This document shows positions 51,787 to 61,304 of a stretch of 64,000 nucleotides of DNA, one piece after another. The notes under the pieces were generated by a model. The model was given only the letters and a program-made list of their open reading frames with translations. It was not told the DNA's origin and made no database searches. This DNA is from Ectobius pallidus. Its lineage: Eukaryota; Arthropoda; Insecta; Blattodea; Ectobiidae. A program made the position numbers and the translations under genes. Each line of letters starts with the position of its first letter. The first letter of the stretch is position 1. The DNA is taken from assembly GCA_964059195.1 (NCBI GenBank), contig CAXKWD010000007.1:1-64000 (forward strand), read 5' to 3'.

Positions 51787-54700
51787 GTTGGTGACGATGA
51801 GGCCTACACTAAATGTGACCTGGATTCCAAATATCTCTCTGCATCTACATATACAGTATACTACAAGCTAAGACCCTGAAAGCCTTGAATGGATTGATAA
51901 CTCAGTGATGCCGATAACAGACCAACAGATTAGAAAACATTCGAGGCTCACCTCAGAATACAAAAATAAGACACAAACTGAACTTCACAAGAAGAACATT
52001 AACTTTAAAGTAAGGCAGTACCTAAAAACAGTGATGGAATATCCTCAGTCAAAATACCAGGAGTCTTCGAATTGAGAAAATGTTGTGTGTGTCTGAATCT
52101 AACGGTCGAAATAACCAAGTAGGCCTATGAAGTTTCGATATAGAAAATCTTGTGAGTGTTTGAGAAAAATAATTAAGTGCGGCATTAGTGTAGAAAAAGA
52201 CATATGAATGTTTGAACCTCGGATGTTGAAATTTGTGAATACCTGGTTCTGTAGAGGAAATTTTGAGAGAGTTTGAATCATAGACGTAAAAATAACTAAG
52301 TACACTGTTCAAAATACAGGAAATCTTGTGAACGTCTGAACCTAAGAGAAAATATTTGGATAAAAGATGAGTGAATGATTGAACATCAGATGTAAACATC
52401 ACTAATTGCCATTGTGAAAGTGGGAAGGTGTGTATAGGAAGAACGAAATACATAATAAAATGCAAAGAAGACAAGTGGAATCTCAGAAAATTTCACCCCA
52501 AAAAATTGAACTTTTGCCAAACTTTCTGTACACTTTAAGAATAGGTATCTTTAGTGCATTGAAAACACTTGACAACAACAAAGAGATACTGAAAACATCC
52601 ACACTTTTTTAAGTAACCAGGGAAAGCTTCTTCCTTCTCCAGATTTGACTTATTTTCCATTGAATCAAACTGGACGAATGATGTCATCACGAGCTCTAAA
52701 CCTGTTCCACTATCAGAAAATCACATCTCTCTCCTGATTTATTTCATCCATGGACCAAACTTGAATATTTAGACCTTCCCACAAGCCGTTTTTGAGCTAT
52801 CTTCAATAAATTACTACAGCATGATCTATTCTTTTAGTTCATTTCTTGCTGTAGTAGGATGGATTATTAAATTTATTAGGATTCTGCTCCTGTAGCATAA
52901 GATCTTAAAGCTATTAAAACATGATTCTTAAATCAACCAGATTCATTTCCGTAAGTAAAGTTGGTTTCATGGTTAGTTTTATAATTTTAATTAAGTTATT
53001 TGATCTTATAATTACCTTTCAAAAAAATAACATTTTATTGGAACAGAACTCCAATGAGACAACATATTAAGAGGTAGCCATCATTAATGTTAAGTGCTAC
53101 GGTCAAGGTAGTGAAAAGATAAATATTGAACTGGACAAAATCCAAAGCGTCCTGATTATTGCCAAGAACATAAAGTGTCGGATTTTAAAGTTATGCAGGC
53201 CATTTACTGTTGTCTTAAATACTTACAAGCTTCATCTCACTGAAGGAATTTGAATTATTTAGTTTTTATTTGCTGTCAGAATAGGAGAAAACATACAGTA
53301 ACGACTGTATAAACATAGGGATGAGGAGGAGAATTTGTACTGGGTTGCTGAACGCTCCAATGCTCGTGCAGTTCTGGCCAAACCAGGCCCACTCACTGCT
53401 GTCGGTCGTTACCAGGACCCGTGAGTACGGATTTTCCTCCGAACTTTGCTGTAGACTGCATAATTCTTATTATATTCTAATATATGGCCAATAAATTTCT
53501 TCAGTGAGGTAACATTTCATTGGTTTCGGCTTTCTATTTTACTAGATGAAACTTTCCATCCTTAGTTACTGAAACGTTCTGGGCTTGGAAAAAAGCTCTA
53601 CTATCTCTTTTTGTGCATTGGAAATATTCTGAGATTTATCCTCTGAATCCGTCATTGTCTTCAAGGATTCTTTTAGGCATTCTCCAAAATTCAAACCAGT
53701 CCTCCTAACTTGAGTAGTTCTATCCTAGATAGTTGAAAATTCTTAACTGTTGCATATGGAACTTCTGCTATGTGACATATGTGCCAAAGGAAACATTGAT
53801 CATCTTTAATCTTACTTCACCCATTTTACCTCTATTGATATCAGTGACATTGTACACATGAGTGTAAACTTCTTCCACCTGCTGTCTGTATTTTGGCGTC
53901 AAAAATGAAAATCTGTGTCCTTTCATTTACAACTGTACCTGCATTTTCTGTACAGTTCCCAGATCAATGAGATCTTGACTTAAAATCTCTGTTAATTTAT
54001 TTTACGTCTTAGTCAACTTTTCCCAAATCGGCTTAAGTTGCTTCACTTTTCCCTTCACCCGAATGGAGCAAGTCGCAGATGGTGCGAGGCCCGAACGGTG
54101 CAAGGCCCGGACGGTTTAATACCCGGACGGAGCAAGGCCCGAACGGAGCGAGGCCCAGCATGCAATGCTTAAACGGTGTGAAGGTCAGACATGGAAAGCC
54201 AGTACGTGATATCTGTGTGTACAGGCATATGTTCATTTGAGTTAAGACTTTCTGCCTTTGTCTGTGTTTGCTATTTATACAGTCTTCCTTTGTCTTCTGA
54301 TATACTCATCCAACAAAACCATATATAGCCATCTCATATAATATTTCCAATTTGTCTATCTTGATGTAATCTCTGATACAACATGCTCAGAATTGCACCT
54401 TCCCCCATAACCTTAAATATTTAGGGACCATGACCCGTCAGATAGTTAATCAGATCTAACTGTGCTTGCATTTTCTTGTCAGTTCCAAGATCAATAAGAT
54501 ATTGACTTACAATCTCTGTCAATTTTTTATACGTCTTAGTCAACTTTTCCCAAATCGGGTTCAGTTGCTTCACTTATTTTTCCCTTCACCAGAATGGAGC
54601 AAGTCGCAGCTGGTGCGAGGCCCGAACGGTGTAAGGCCCGGACGGTTTAATACCCGGACGGAGCAAGGCCCGAACGGAGCGAGGCCCAGCATGCAATGCT

Positions 54701-56921
54701 TAAACGGTGTGAAGGTCAGACATGGAAAGCCAGTATGTGATATCTGTGTGTAGACGCATATGTTCACCTGAGTTAGGACTTTCTGTCTTTGTCTGTGTTT
54801 GCTATTTAAATAGTCTTCCTTTGTCATCTGATAAACTCATCCAACAAATCCATATATAGCTGCCTCATAATATTTCCAATTTGTCTATCTTGATGTAATC
54901 TCTGATACCACATGCTCAGAATTACACCTTCCCCCATAACTTTTAATATTTAGGGACCATGACCCGTCAGATAGTTAATCTGATCCAACTGTGCATGCAT
55001 TTTCTGTGCAGTTCCCAGATCAATAAGATATTGACTTACAATCTCTGTCAATTTATTATACGTCTTAGTCAACTTTTCCCAAATCGGGTTCAGTTGCTTC
55101 ACTTATTTTTCCCTTCACCCGAATGGAGCAAGTCGCAGCTGGTGCGAGGCCCGAACGGTGCAAGGCCCGGACGGTTTAATACCCGGACGGAGCAAGGCCC
55201 GAACGGAGCGAGGCCCAGCATGCAATGCTTAAACGGTGTGAAGGTCAGACATGGAAAGCCAGTATGTGATATCTGTGTGTAGAGGCATATGTTCACCTGA
55301 GTTAGGACTTTCTGTCTTTGTCTGTGTTTGCTATTTAAATAGTCTTCCTTTGTCATCTGATAAACTCATCCAACAAATCCATATATAGCTGTCTCATATA
55401 ATATTTCCAATTTGTCTATCTTGATGTAATCTCTGATACCACATGCTCAGAATTACACCTTCCCCCATAACCTTAAATATTTAGGGACCATGACCCGTCA
55501 GATAGTTAATCTGATCCAACTGTGCATGCATTTTCTGTGCAGTTCCCAGATCAATAAGATATTGACTTACAATCTCTGTCAATTTTTTATACGTCTTAGT
55601 CAACTTTTCCCAAATCGGGTTCAGTTGCTTCACTTATTTTTCCCGTCACCCGAATGGAGCAAGTCGCAGCTGGTGCGAGGCCCGAACGGTGTAAGGCCCG
55701 GACGGTTTAATACCCGGACGGAGCAAGGCCCGAACGGAGCGAGGCCCAGCATGCAATGCTTAAACGGTGTGAAGGTCAGACATGGAAAGCCAGTATGTGA
55801 TATCTGTGTGTAGAGGCATATGTTCACCTGAGTTAGGACTTTCTGTCTTTGTCTGTGTTTGCTATTTAAATAGTCTTCCTTTGTCATCTGATAAACTCAT
55901 CCAACAAATCCATATATAGCTGTCTCATATAATATTTCCAATTTGTCTATCTTGATGTAATCTCTGATACCACATGCTCAGAATTACACCTTCCCCCATA
56001 ACCTTAAATATTTAGGGACCATGACCCGTCAGATAGTTAATCTGATCCAACTGTGCATGCATTTTCTGTGCAGTTCCCAGATCAATAAGATATTGACTTA
56101 CAATCTCTGTCAATTTTTTATACGTCTTAGTCAACTTTTCCCAAATCGGGTTCAGTTGCTTCACTTATTTTTCCCTTCACCCGAATGGAGCTAGTCGCAG
56201 CTGGTGCGAGGTCCGAACGGTGTAAGGCCCGGACAGTTTAATACCCGGACGGAGCAAGGGCCGATATACTCATCCAACAAAACCACATTTAGCCGTCTCA
56301 TATAATATTTCCAATTTGTCTATCTTGATGTAATCTCTGATACCACATGCTCAGAGTTACACCTTCGCCCATAACCTTAAATATTTACGGACCATGACCC
56401 ATCAGATGAGTGCTTCTCGGGCTAAAAAGAACACAAAGGTAGAGATAAAGACAGAATTTCGGATTTATTATGTATAATTGCAAAAAAGTTATTTCGTACT
56501 GTTTATTCTGATATGAAGCAAAACTATTAAACTGATAGAGCTGAAATGTTACGTGATCATAATGTGTTTTACCTGAAGAACATAGGAGATAAGCTGTTCA
56601 CTCTTTTCTGCTGTTTCACCTAATAGCATAATCATTAGAATTCATTAGCAGTAGACAAGCCATAATACCATAACAATATAAACAGATGCAGTCAAAGATC
56701 CTAAAACACTCGTCTTATGATCTCATAGTTAAAACTAGTATTTAAAAGAATCTGATTAGTGATGGAAATTAGATGCTGCAAGACATGTTGTCCAGTGATA
56801 CACTGAAAGATAACTCGTAGAGGCAGGTGGAAACAGGCATATCATTGTCATTCTGAAAGCGTGAAAAATTCAGATAAATAAATAAATAAAGTACGTTTAT
56901 TTCTTGTGTTTCTTGGGTAGT
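51787..56921 (+). repeat. Macrosatellite unit 10
   Basis: Length 5135 bp. Anchors are at 54430, 54959, 55490 and 56021. It has a single hybrid 244-bp copy (53265-53508). It is close to unit 9 but has one more sub-repeat, and keeps tattgatatcag where unit 9 has tattgatctcag. Confidence 0.93.
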
Positions 56922-57161
56922 GTTGGTGACGATGAGGCCTACACTAAATGTGACCTGGATTCCAAATATCTCTCTGCATCTACATATACAGTATACTACA
57001 AGCTAAGACCCTGAAAGCCTTGAATGGATTGATAACTCAGTGATGCCGATAACAGACCAACAGATTAGAAAACATTCGAGGCTCACCTCAGAATACAAAA
57101 ATAAGACACAAACTGAACTTCGCAAGAAGAACATTAACTTTAAAGTAAGGCAGTACCTAAA
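56922..57161 (+). repeat. Macrosatellite unit 11, truncated at array end
   Basis: The first 240 bp of a unit, ending at cagtacctaaa. The only changes are single bases such as cttcgcaag for cttcacaag. The following bases (gttaattac) do not match any unit, so this is the right border of the array. Confidence 0.93.
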
Positions 57162-57717
57162 GTTAATTACTATGTATAGTAGCAAAAAGATACTTTTTGT
57201 CCCACCCGTAATGGTGATAGTTTTGTTAAATTATTACTGATGATCCAATAAAAAGATGTGTTTAAAATTATTACAAAATCAGTGGATAAAGGTTCAAAAT
57301 TAAAACACAATGTTTCAACTCGGCCTTTGAGTCTTCTTCAGGTGACTTCTCACACAGTAATGATCATGAAGAAGATTGAGTTTCGTCAAGGTAACCATTG
57401 ATAAAAACATTGTTTCTAAGATCTCTCTCCAGTCCTTTCGAATGTCAAACATTCCTTCCTCTATGCATTCCGCTGGAATCCGACAGTTGACTAGCAGTTG
57501 AAAATGGGGAAAAAGTCCACGGAACGATCGTCCTGCAGAATACAGGTAAAAGTGAAGTCTAAAGTGTGTTAAGGTCAACCAATTTGTTTTTGAAAACATA
57601 GTATAGTGCTTCACTGTTAAAAAGTTCCATAAGATACTGTTTATTAATTGTAAACACAAGTTGGATTTATTAAGACTATTCCATGAACAAAAATGCATCG
57701 AGTTATACAAATAATAA
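57162..57717. other. Unassigned sequence between array and Penelope-like remnant
   Basis: No supported gene. At 57315-57345 a phrase containing ctttgagtcttcttcaggtg resembles non-coding sequence often found near Penelope-like and other retroelement ends, so this may be the 5' part of the same old element. A minus-strand frame of 131 codons (57315-57710) has no recognisable domain. Confidence 0.4.
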
Positions 57718-58008
57718 ATACTTTCAAATAAAGTTGGCTCCTCAAAATAAATTCAAACTCAAGAATTAAAAGACAAAATTCCTCCAGGACAAAAATCAGG
57801 CATTTACAAAATAACATGCAATGTATGCATAGGCAAAACAGAAAGGAACCTGAATACAAGATTTCATGCGAGAGATTTCAGAAATAATAGACAAGAAGAA
57901 ATTGAAAAGTTCGCAGTAGCAGCAAATGTATGGAATTCTGATCACGCTGTGGTAAAGGAAGATGGTCTACTTAAAAATCTTCATCATCCAATTCAGTTGA
58001 CCGCATGA
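57718..58008 (+). pseudogene. Penelope-like retroelement remnant, GIY-YIG endonuclease part
   Basis: The frame 57772-58008 reads KIPPGQKSGIYKITCN, then CIGKTERNLNTRF, then FAVAANVWNSDHAVVKEDGLL and stops at a TGA. The spacing GIYKI..C....IGKTER is that of the GIY-YIG endonuclease at the C-terminus of Penelope-like elements, with cysteine in place of the second-motif tyrosine and a shortened loop. Just upstream in another frame (57718-57768) is YFQIKLAPQNKFKLKN, a plausible continuation of the same protein separated by a frameshift. The reverse transcriptase is missing. This is a dead 3' fragment. The assignment is by motif recognition only. Confidence 0.75.
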
Positions 58009-58195
58009 CATACAGAAACATAGAAATAACCTCCAGAATTTTGACATCCCAGGGGAGAACGAGTTAAGCCTAATTGGGAAACTCATGAACCCACAACAGC
58101 GTCACCAGGTGGTACAAGACAGAAGTTTGGCAGTTGGACGTAGCTGACGAGGATAGGGAGGTGCTATCGAAAACCAGTTACTAGTAAGTAATGAA
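58009..58195. other. Probable non-coding tail of the Penelope-like remnant
   Basis: No frame is open for more than a few dozen codons. The phrase ctgacgaggatagggaggtg near 58143, followed by ctatcgaaa, resembles the end regions of Penelope-like elements. No tandem duplication of the target was identified. Confidence 0.35.
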
Positions 58196-58852
58196 TAGGG
58201 ACTGGATTTTTAGGTTTTTAAAAACACTGTTTTAGGTTTTCCATTAGGTGAAATAGTTTTTTTAAGGTTTTTTGTCCAAAATATCGTTTTCGGGTAGAAT
58301 AATTGGTTTAATGAATTTGAATGTGCTACATACGATTCAATACATAATTAACACGTCTTCTTAAAACACAGTGTGACCACTCAGTGTGAATAACAAGACA
58401 GTACTAAAGGTTAAGGCAAACAAACGCTTTAAAACACATAAATCTATTGCCTTGTTCATACACGGCAACAATGGTCGTTCGTACGAATATTTTAAAAGAA
58501 ATACGTCGGTACTCTTACACTTCCTCTCTTGATACTGTCCATCCTAGACGATAATGGGTTGAACGAAACGATGGTGGGATTAATTTCAACCCGATAAAAA
58601 TTATTGTCTCTCCGCAAAATATCGATTTCTCAACTGACAAACAAAAAAGACAAAAAAGTAGCCTAAATTAGATATTTTAGGTTTTATATCCCATTTAGGT
58701 ATACTTAGGTTTTTATACCCATTTAGGTATTTTTAAGTGCCACAGAATTAATGTGGGTGAATCCTATGGACATGATTTGAAAACGTGTATGAGCGCTTTT
58801 TGTTTTGGAAGCAAGGAAAAATATAGGTAAAAACCTAAGAATCCGGTCCCTA
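58196..58852. mobile_element. Non-autonomous DNA transposon (MITE-like) with 24-bp terminal inverted repeats
   Basis: The left end at 58196-58219 begins TAGGGACTGGATTTTTAGG. The right end at 58829-58852, read on the other strand, begins TAGGGACCGGATTCTTAGG. The two 24-bp termini differ at two positions. The 657-bp interior is AT-rich with many ttaggtttt motifs and no transposase frame. If TA is the duplicated target, the element proper is 58198-58850 and a mariner-like target is possible; an 8-bp hAT-type duplication was not found. Superfamily undecided. Confidence 0.8.
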
Positions 58853-58853
58853 G

Positions 58854-59510
58854 TCTATATTAATAAAAGGAAGTGTCTGTCCTCCGTCTGTCTGTCCTCC
58901 GTCTGTCCGCGATGCCCAGCGAAATCTACTCAACGCAGAGATCTGAAATTTTATACATAGGCGGACTAAAGGGTCGGAATGTGCACCTCGAAGCCGGAAT
59001 TTTAATTTTCGCTTTAGTTCGTGAGTTATGAGTGAAAAACGGGCAGAAAACGTGTATTTATTCCGTTTTCGAAGCATGAGTTTTCAGTAATACAAATCAA
59101 TTACACTAGGCTTTGGCTATTTTTGTCAAACCTTCGACATAAAAGCATCGCGATCTCTTGAATGTTGTAGCTCACGCTGGTCGATTCATTTGTTTTTAAT
59201 GTCAAGGCACGCAAACATAATGTGAAATTTTCAACCTACACCGAAGAGGATTATTATTATTATTATTATTATAGGGATAATCAATATTAGCCTAAATATG
59301 GTCAAACGTTGTTCGATTTGGACGAAACTCACTATACAGGGGTTTTCCGGGCCTAGGAACTCGAATCTGAGGTCGCTTTTACCAGGTGACGCTATCTAAT
59401 CGTGATATGTAGTCCACATGATTTAGGTGTTAATATAATGATTAACTATTATGCTCTTAATGTTTAATTTTTGAAATAATTATCGCGGGCGAAGCCGCGG
59501 GCACATGCTA
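58854..59510 (+). mobile_element. Helitron-like non-autonomous element, copy 1 (Lep1-like)
   Basis: Starts TCTATATTAATAAAAGG and then has Tctgtctgtcc-type repeats. It ends with a GC-rich hairpin at 59484-59499 (CGCGG, loop gcgaag, CCGCG) followed by ggcacatgCTA. A TC start, a hairpin about ten bases before a CTRR-like end and no inverted repeats are Helitron hallmarks, and the overall look matches the Lep1-type Helitrons of insects. The terminal bases are CTA plus the T of the next copy, not perfect CTRR. It abuts the TIR element one base to the left. An (ATT)n tract inside at about 59250-59272 is absent from copy 2. Confidence 0.7.
59250..59272. repeat. (ATT)n microsatellite
   Basis: About 23 bp of ATT repeats inside Helitron-like copy 1. 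Copy 2 reads gaggggtaatcaac at the same place, so the expansion happened after the two copies separated. Confidence 0.85.
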
Positions 59511-60053
59511 TCTTAAAATAATAAAAGGACGTGTTTGTCTGTCTGTCCACGATGCCCAGCGAAACATACTGAACGCAGAGATCTGAAATTTTAAACATAG
59601 ATGGGCTGAAAGGTGGGCGAATTCGCATCGAAGCCGGATTTTTAATTTTAGCTTTCGTTCGCGAGTTGTGAGTGAAAAACTGGCAGAAAACGTGATTTTA
59701 GCGCTGTCGAAGCATCAGATTTCAGTAATACATTTCAATGTCAAATCAATTGCAGTTGGCTTTGGCTATTTTTGTCATACTGTGGTAATAAAAGCATCGC
59801 GATCGCTAGAATGTTGTAAGCCCACGCTGGTCGATTCATTTGTTTAGAATGTCAAGGCCTGTAGACATATGAAATTTTCAACCTACACGGAAGAGGGGTA
59901 ATCAACATAGACCTAAATATGGTTAAACATCGTTCGATTTGGACGAAACTCACTATACAGGGATTTTCTGGGCCAAGGAACTCGAATCTGAGATCGCTTT
60001 TACCAGGCGACGCTATCTAATCGTGACATGTAGTCCACGTGATTCAGGTGTTA
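59511..60053 (+). mobile_element. Helitron-like element, copy 2, interrupted at its 3' end
   Basis: Begins TCTTAAAATAATAAAAGG directly after copy 1, head to tail. It is collinear with copy 1 through gatgcccagcgaaa, cgatttggacgaaactcac, ctcgaatctgag and the gattcaggtgtta region. At 60051-60053 (tta) it stops matching: copy 1 continues with atataatgattaac and the hairpin, while here gggtcattcc begins. The missing tail is not found later in the window. Confidence 0.75.
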
Positions 60054-60805
60054 GGGTCATTCCATGTGAAATCAACCAGTGCTCTGAACCTTACCATTTC
60101 AGATTTTGATAATTTTTGGTACACTTGTTGTACCCATAGAACAGATGAAAAATACAAAATTTTAAATTTTTTGGGCTATTAGTTTTTGAGTAATAGCCAT
60201 TAAAAAACGTAAAAAATCGTATTTTTTGCAAAATTTCGATACAGTAAAACTGCGATAACTTAAAACGTATTAGAGAGCTCAAACTTGTTTTATTCTCTTC
60301 AGATTTTAATGGGCTTTAACCTGATATATAACATGACTGTCTTTCATCAACTTACATTTTTTTGGAACAAGTTAAAAAATATATTTTTGAAAATCTCAAA
60401 AACACCCCTTTTAATTTAAAAAAAAAAAAAATATATGTTATTTGTATACTAATAGGCTACCTATATACCAAGTTTCATAATGGACTTACAATGGACTCAG
60501 CTAAAAAAAAATAAAGTCTTCATAGTGCTTAAGCCAAATTTACTGATAAATGTCACCCAAGAGTGCGCATTTAATATTAAGTTTTTAAATACGAATAACA
60601 TCAATGTTTTATAACTGAATAATGAGAATGTATACATATTTAACTTAATAAGCCATTAAAATGGTTTATTAATATAACACTTTTTTTCTAAGTTTTAATG
60701 TGTTTGTAAGAATAGCTATAGTTTTTTTATTTTTGCATGTTTCGCCTACACTGTGAACACTAACACCACCAAGAAGAGATAACAAATGAGTGCTCAATTA
60801 AAAAA
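60054..60805. other. AT-rich sequence starting with a possible DNA-transposon terminus
   Basis: Starts GGGTCATTCCATGTGAAATC immediately after tta inside the Helitron copy. A GG-start terminus after a TTA trinucleotide suits DNA transposons with 3-bp targets (PIF/Harbinger or Zator types), but no inverted partner was seen in the window. The rest is AT-rich, with an A13 run near 60420 and no convincing ORF. Confidence 0.4.
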
Positions 60806-60918
60806 AGTGAGCCAGAGCCTGTGCTTCTCACAGCATGTGAGTCAGAGCTTTCCTGACACAGCATGTGAGTCAGATTTCCTGTCACACCCTGTGAGTCAGC
60901 TCTTTCCTGTCATAACAT
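60806..60918 (+). repeat. Short tandem repeat carrying three TGAGTCA motifs
   Basis: Degenerate 26-28-bp repeats of the form cacagcatgtgagtcag followed by a ctttcctg word. Exact TGAGTCA sites are at 60838-60844, 60866-60872 and 60892-60898, with a weaker fourth copy (gtgagccagagcc) before them. TGAGTCA is the classical AP-1 (bZIP) site. The array lies about 400 bp upstream of the long ORF and could be a regulatory element; that role is inferred. Confidence 0.6.
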
Positions 60919-61182
60919 GTTCATTCCACTTGGCTCTCTTGTTTTTCCCAGTCAGTTGCTGTTAGGATTGTGAACTGTATGGTTGTCTACATATTCATAA
61001 TGTGTTAAAAATTATTTTAAAGGTTCATGTGCTTAAAAGATAATGTAATTTTTCAACTAAATTGTTTTCGTGTATATATTGAAGAGTTGATACTTCCTTC
61101 AAAGTGTTAAGACTGTTATTTATTTAGTTAACTATTATTAGCTTTTGTTATGAAGCTAAATATTTCTTTTTAATTCCTAAAA

Positions 61183-61304
61183 ATGGCAAACAAACAGCAA
61201 AAAAAAAAAACTGGTGTATTTATAACGTTAAATGTTGTAACCCATATAAGGAACAAAAACATCCAAAAACGGAGAAAAAATATATCAGAAATGTGACAGA
61301 AAGT
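61183..61304 (+). pseudogene. Probable original N-terminus of the long ORF, out of frame after an A12 run
   Basis: The ATG at 61183 has a strong start context (aaaaATGg) but its frame ends at the TGA of 61294-61296. The frame of the long ORF is open back to 61128 without an ATG. In that frame, after the A12 run at 61199-61210, it reads NWCIYNVKCCNPYKEQKHPK before joining the long ORF, whose CNKC then adds two more cysteines. This looks like a zinc-binding N-terminus. One extra A (or two fewer) would join the ATG to it. An upstream exon spliced at aaacag (61197) is the alternative. Confidence 0.6.

Larger units (their letters stand above)
1..57161 (+). repeat. Macrosatellite array, ten complete units plus one truncated
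   Basis: The anchor gttggtgacgatgaggcc recurs in the same orientation at 1, 4841, 11623, 16454, 21286, 28068, 33432, 38811, 43127, 51787 and 56922. Everything between anchors aligns by eye at near identity, with length differences explained by sub-repeat number, loss of a 244-bp copy, or the LINE in unit 9. The array stops inside unit 11 at 57161, where the sequence changes from the usual continuation to unrelated DNA. The left end lies outside the window. I see no credible gene in the unit itself. The near identity of units means assembly collapse or expansion is possible. Confidence 0.97.

Noticed and set aside
58850..59077. 75-codon minus-strand frame
   Set aside because: Covers the start of the Helitron-like element, including its tctgtcc repeats; no domain.
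60051..60056. TTAGGG as a telomeric repeat
   Set aside because: A single occurrence at an insertion boundary, with no tandem copies.
61293..61304. GTG at 61293 as start of the long protein
   Set aside because: GTG starts are not expected in an animal nuclear gene; the ATG at 61305, or the frame-shifted ATG at 61183, is more plausible.
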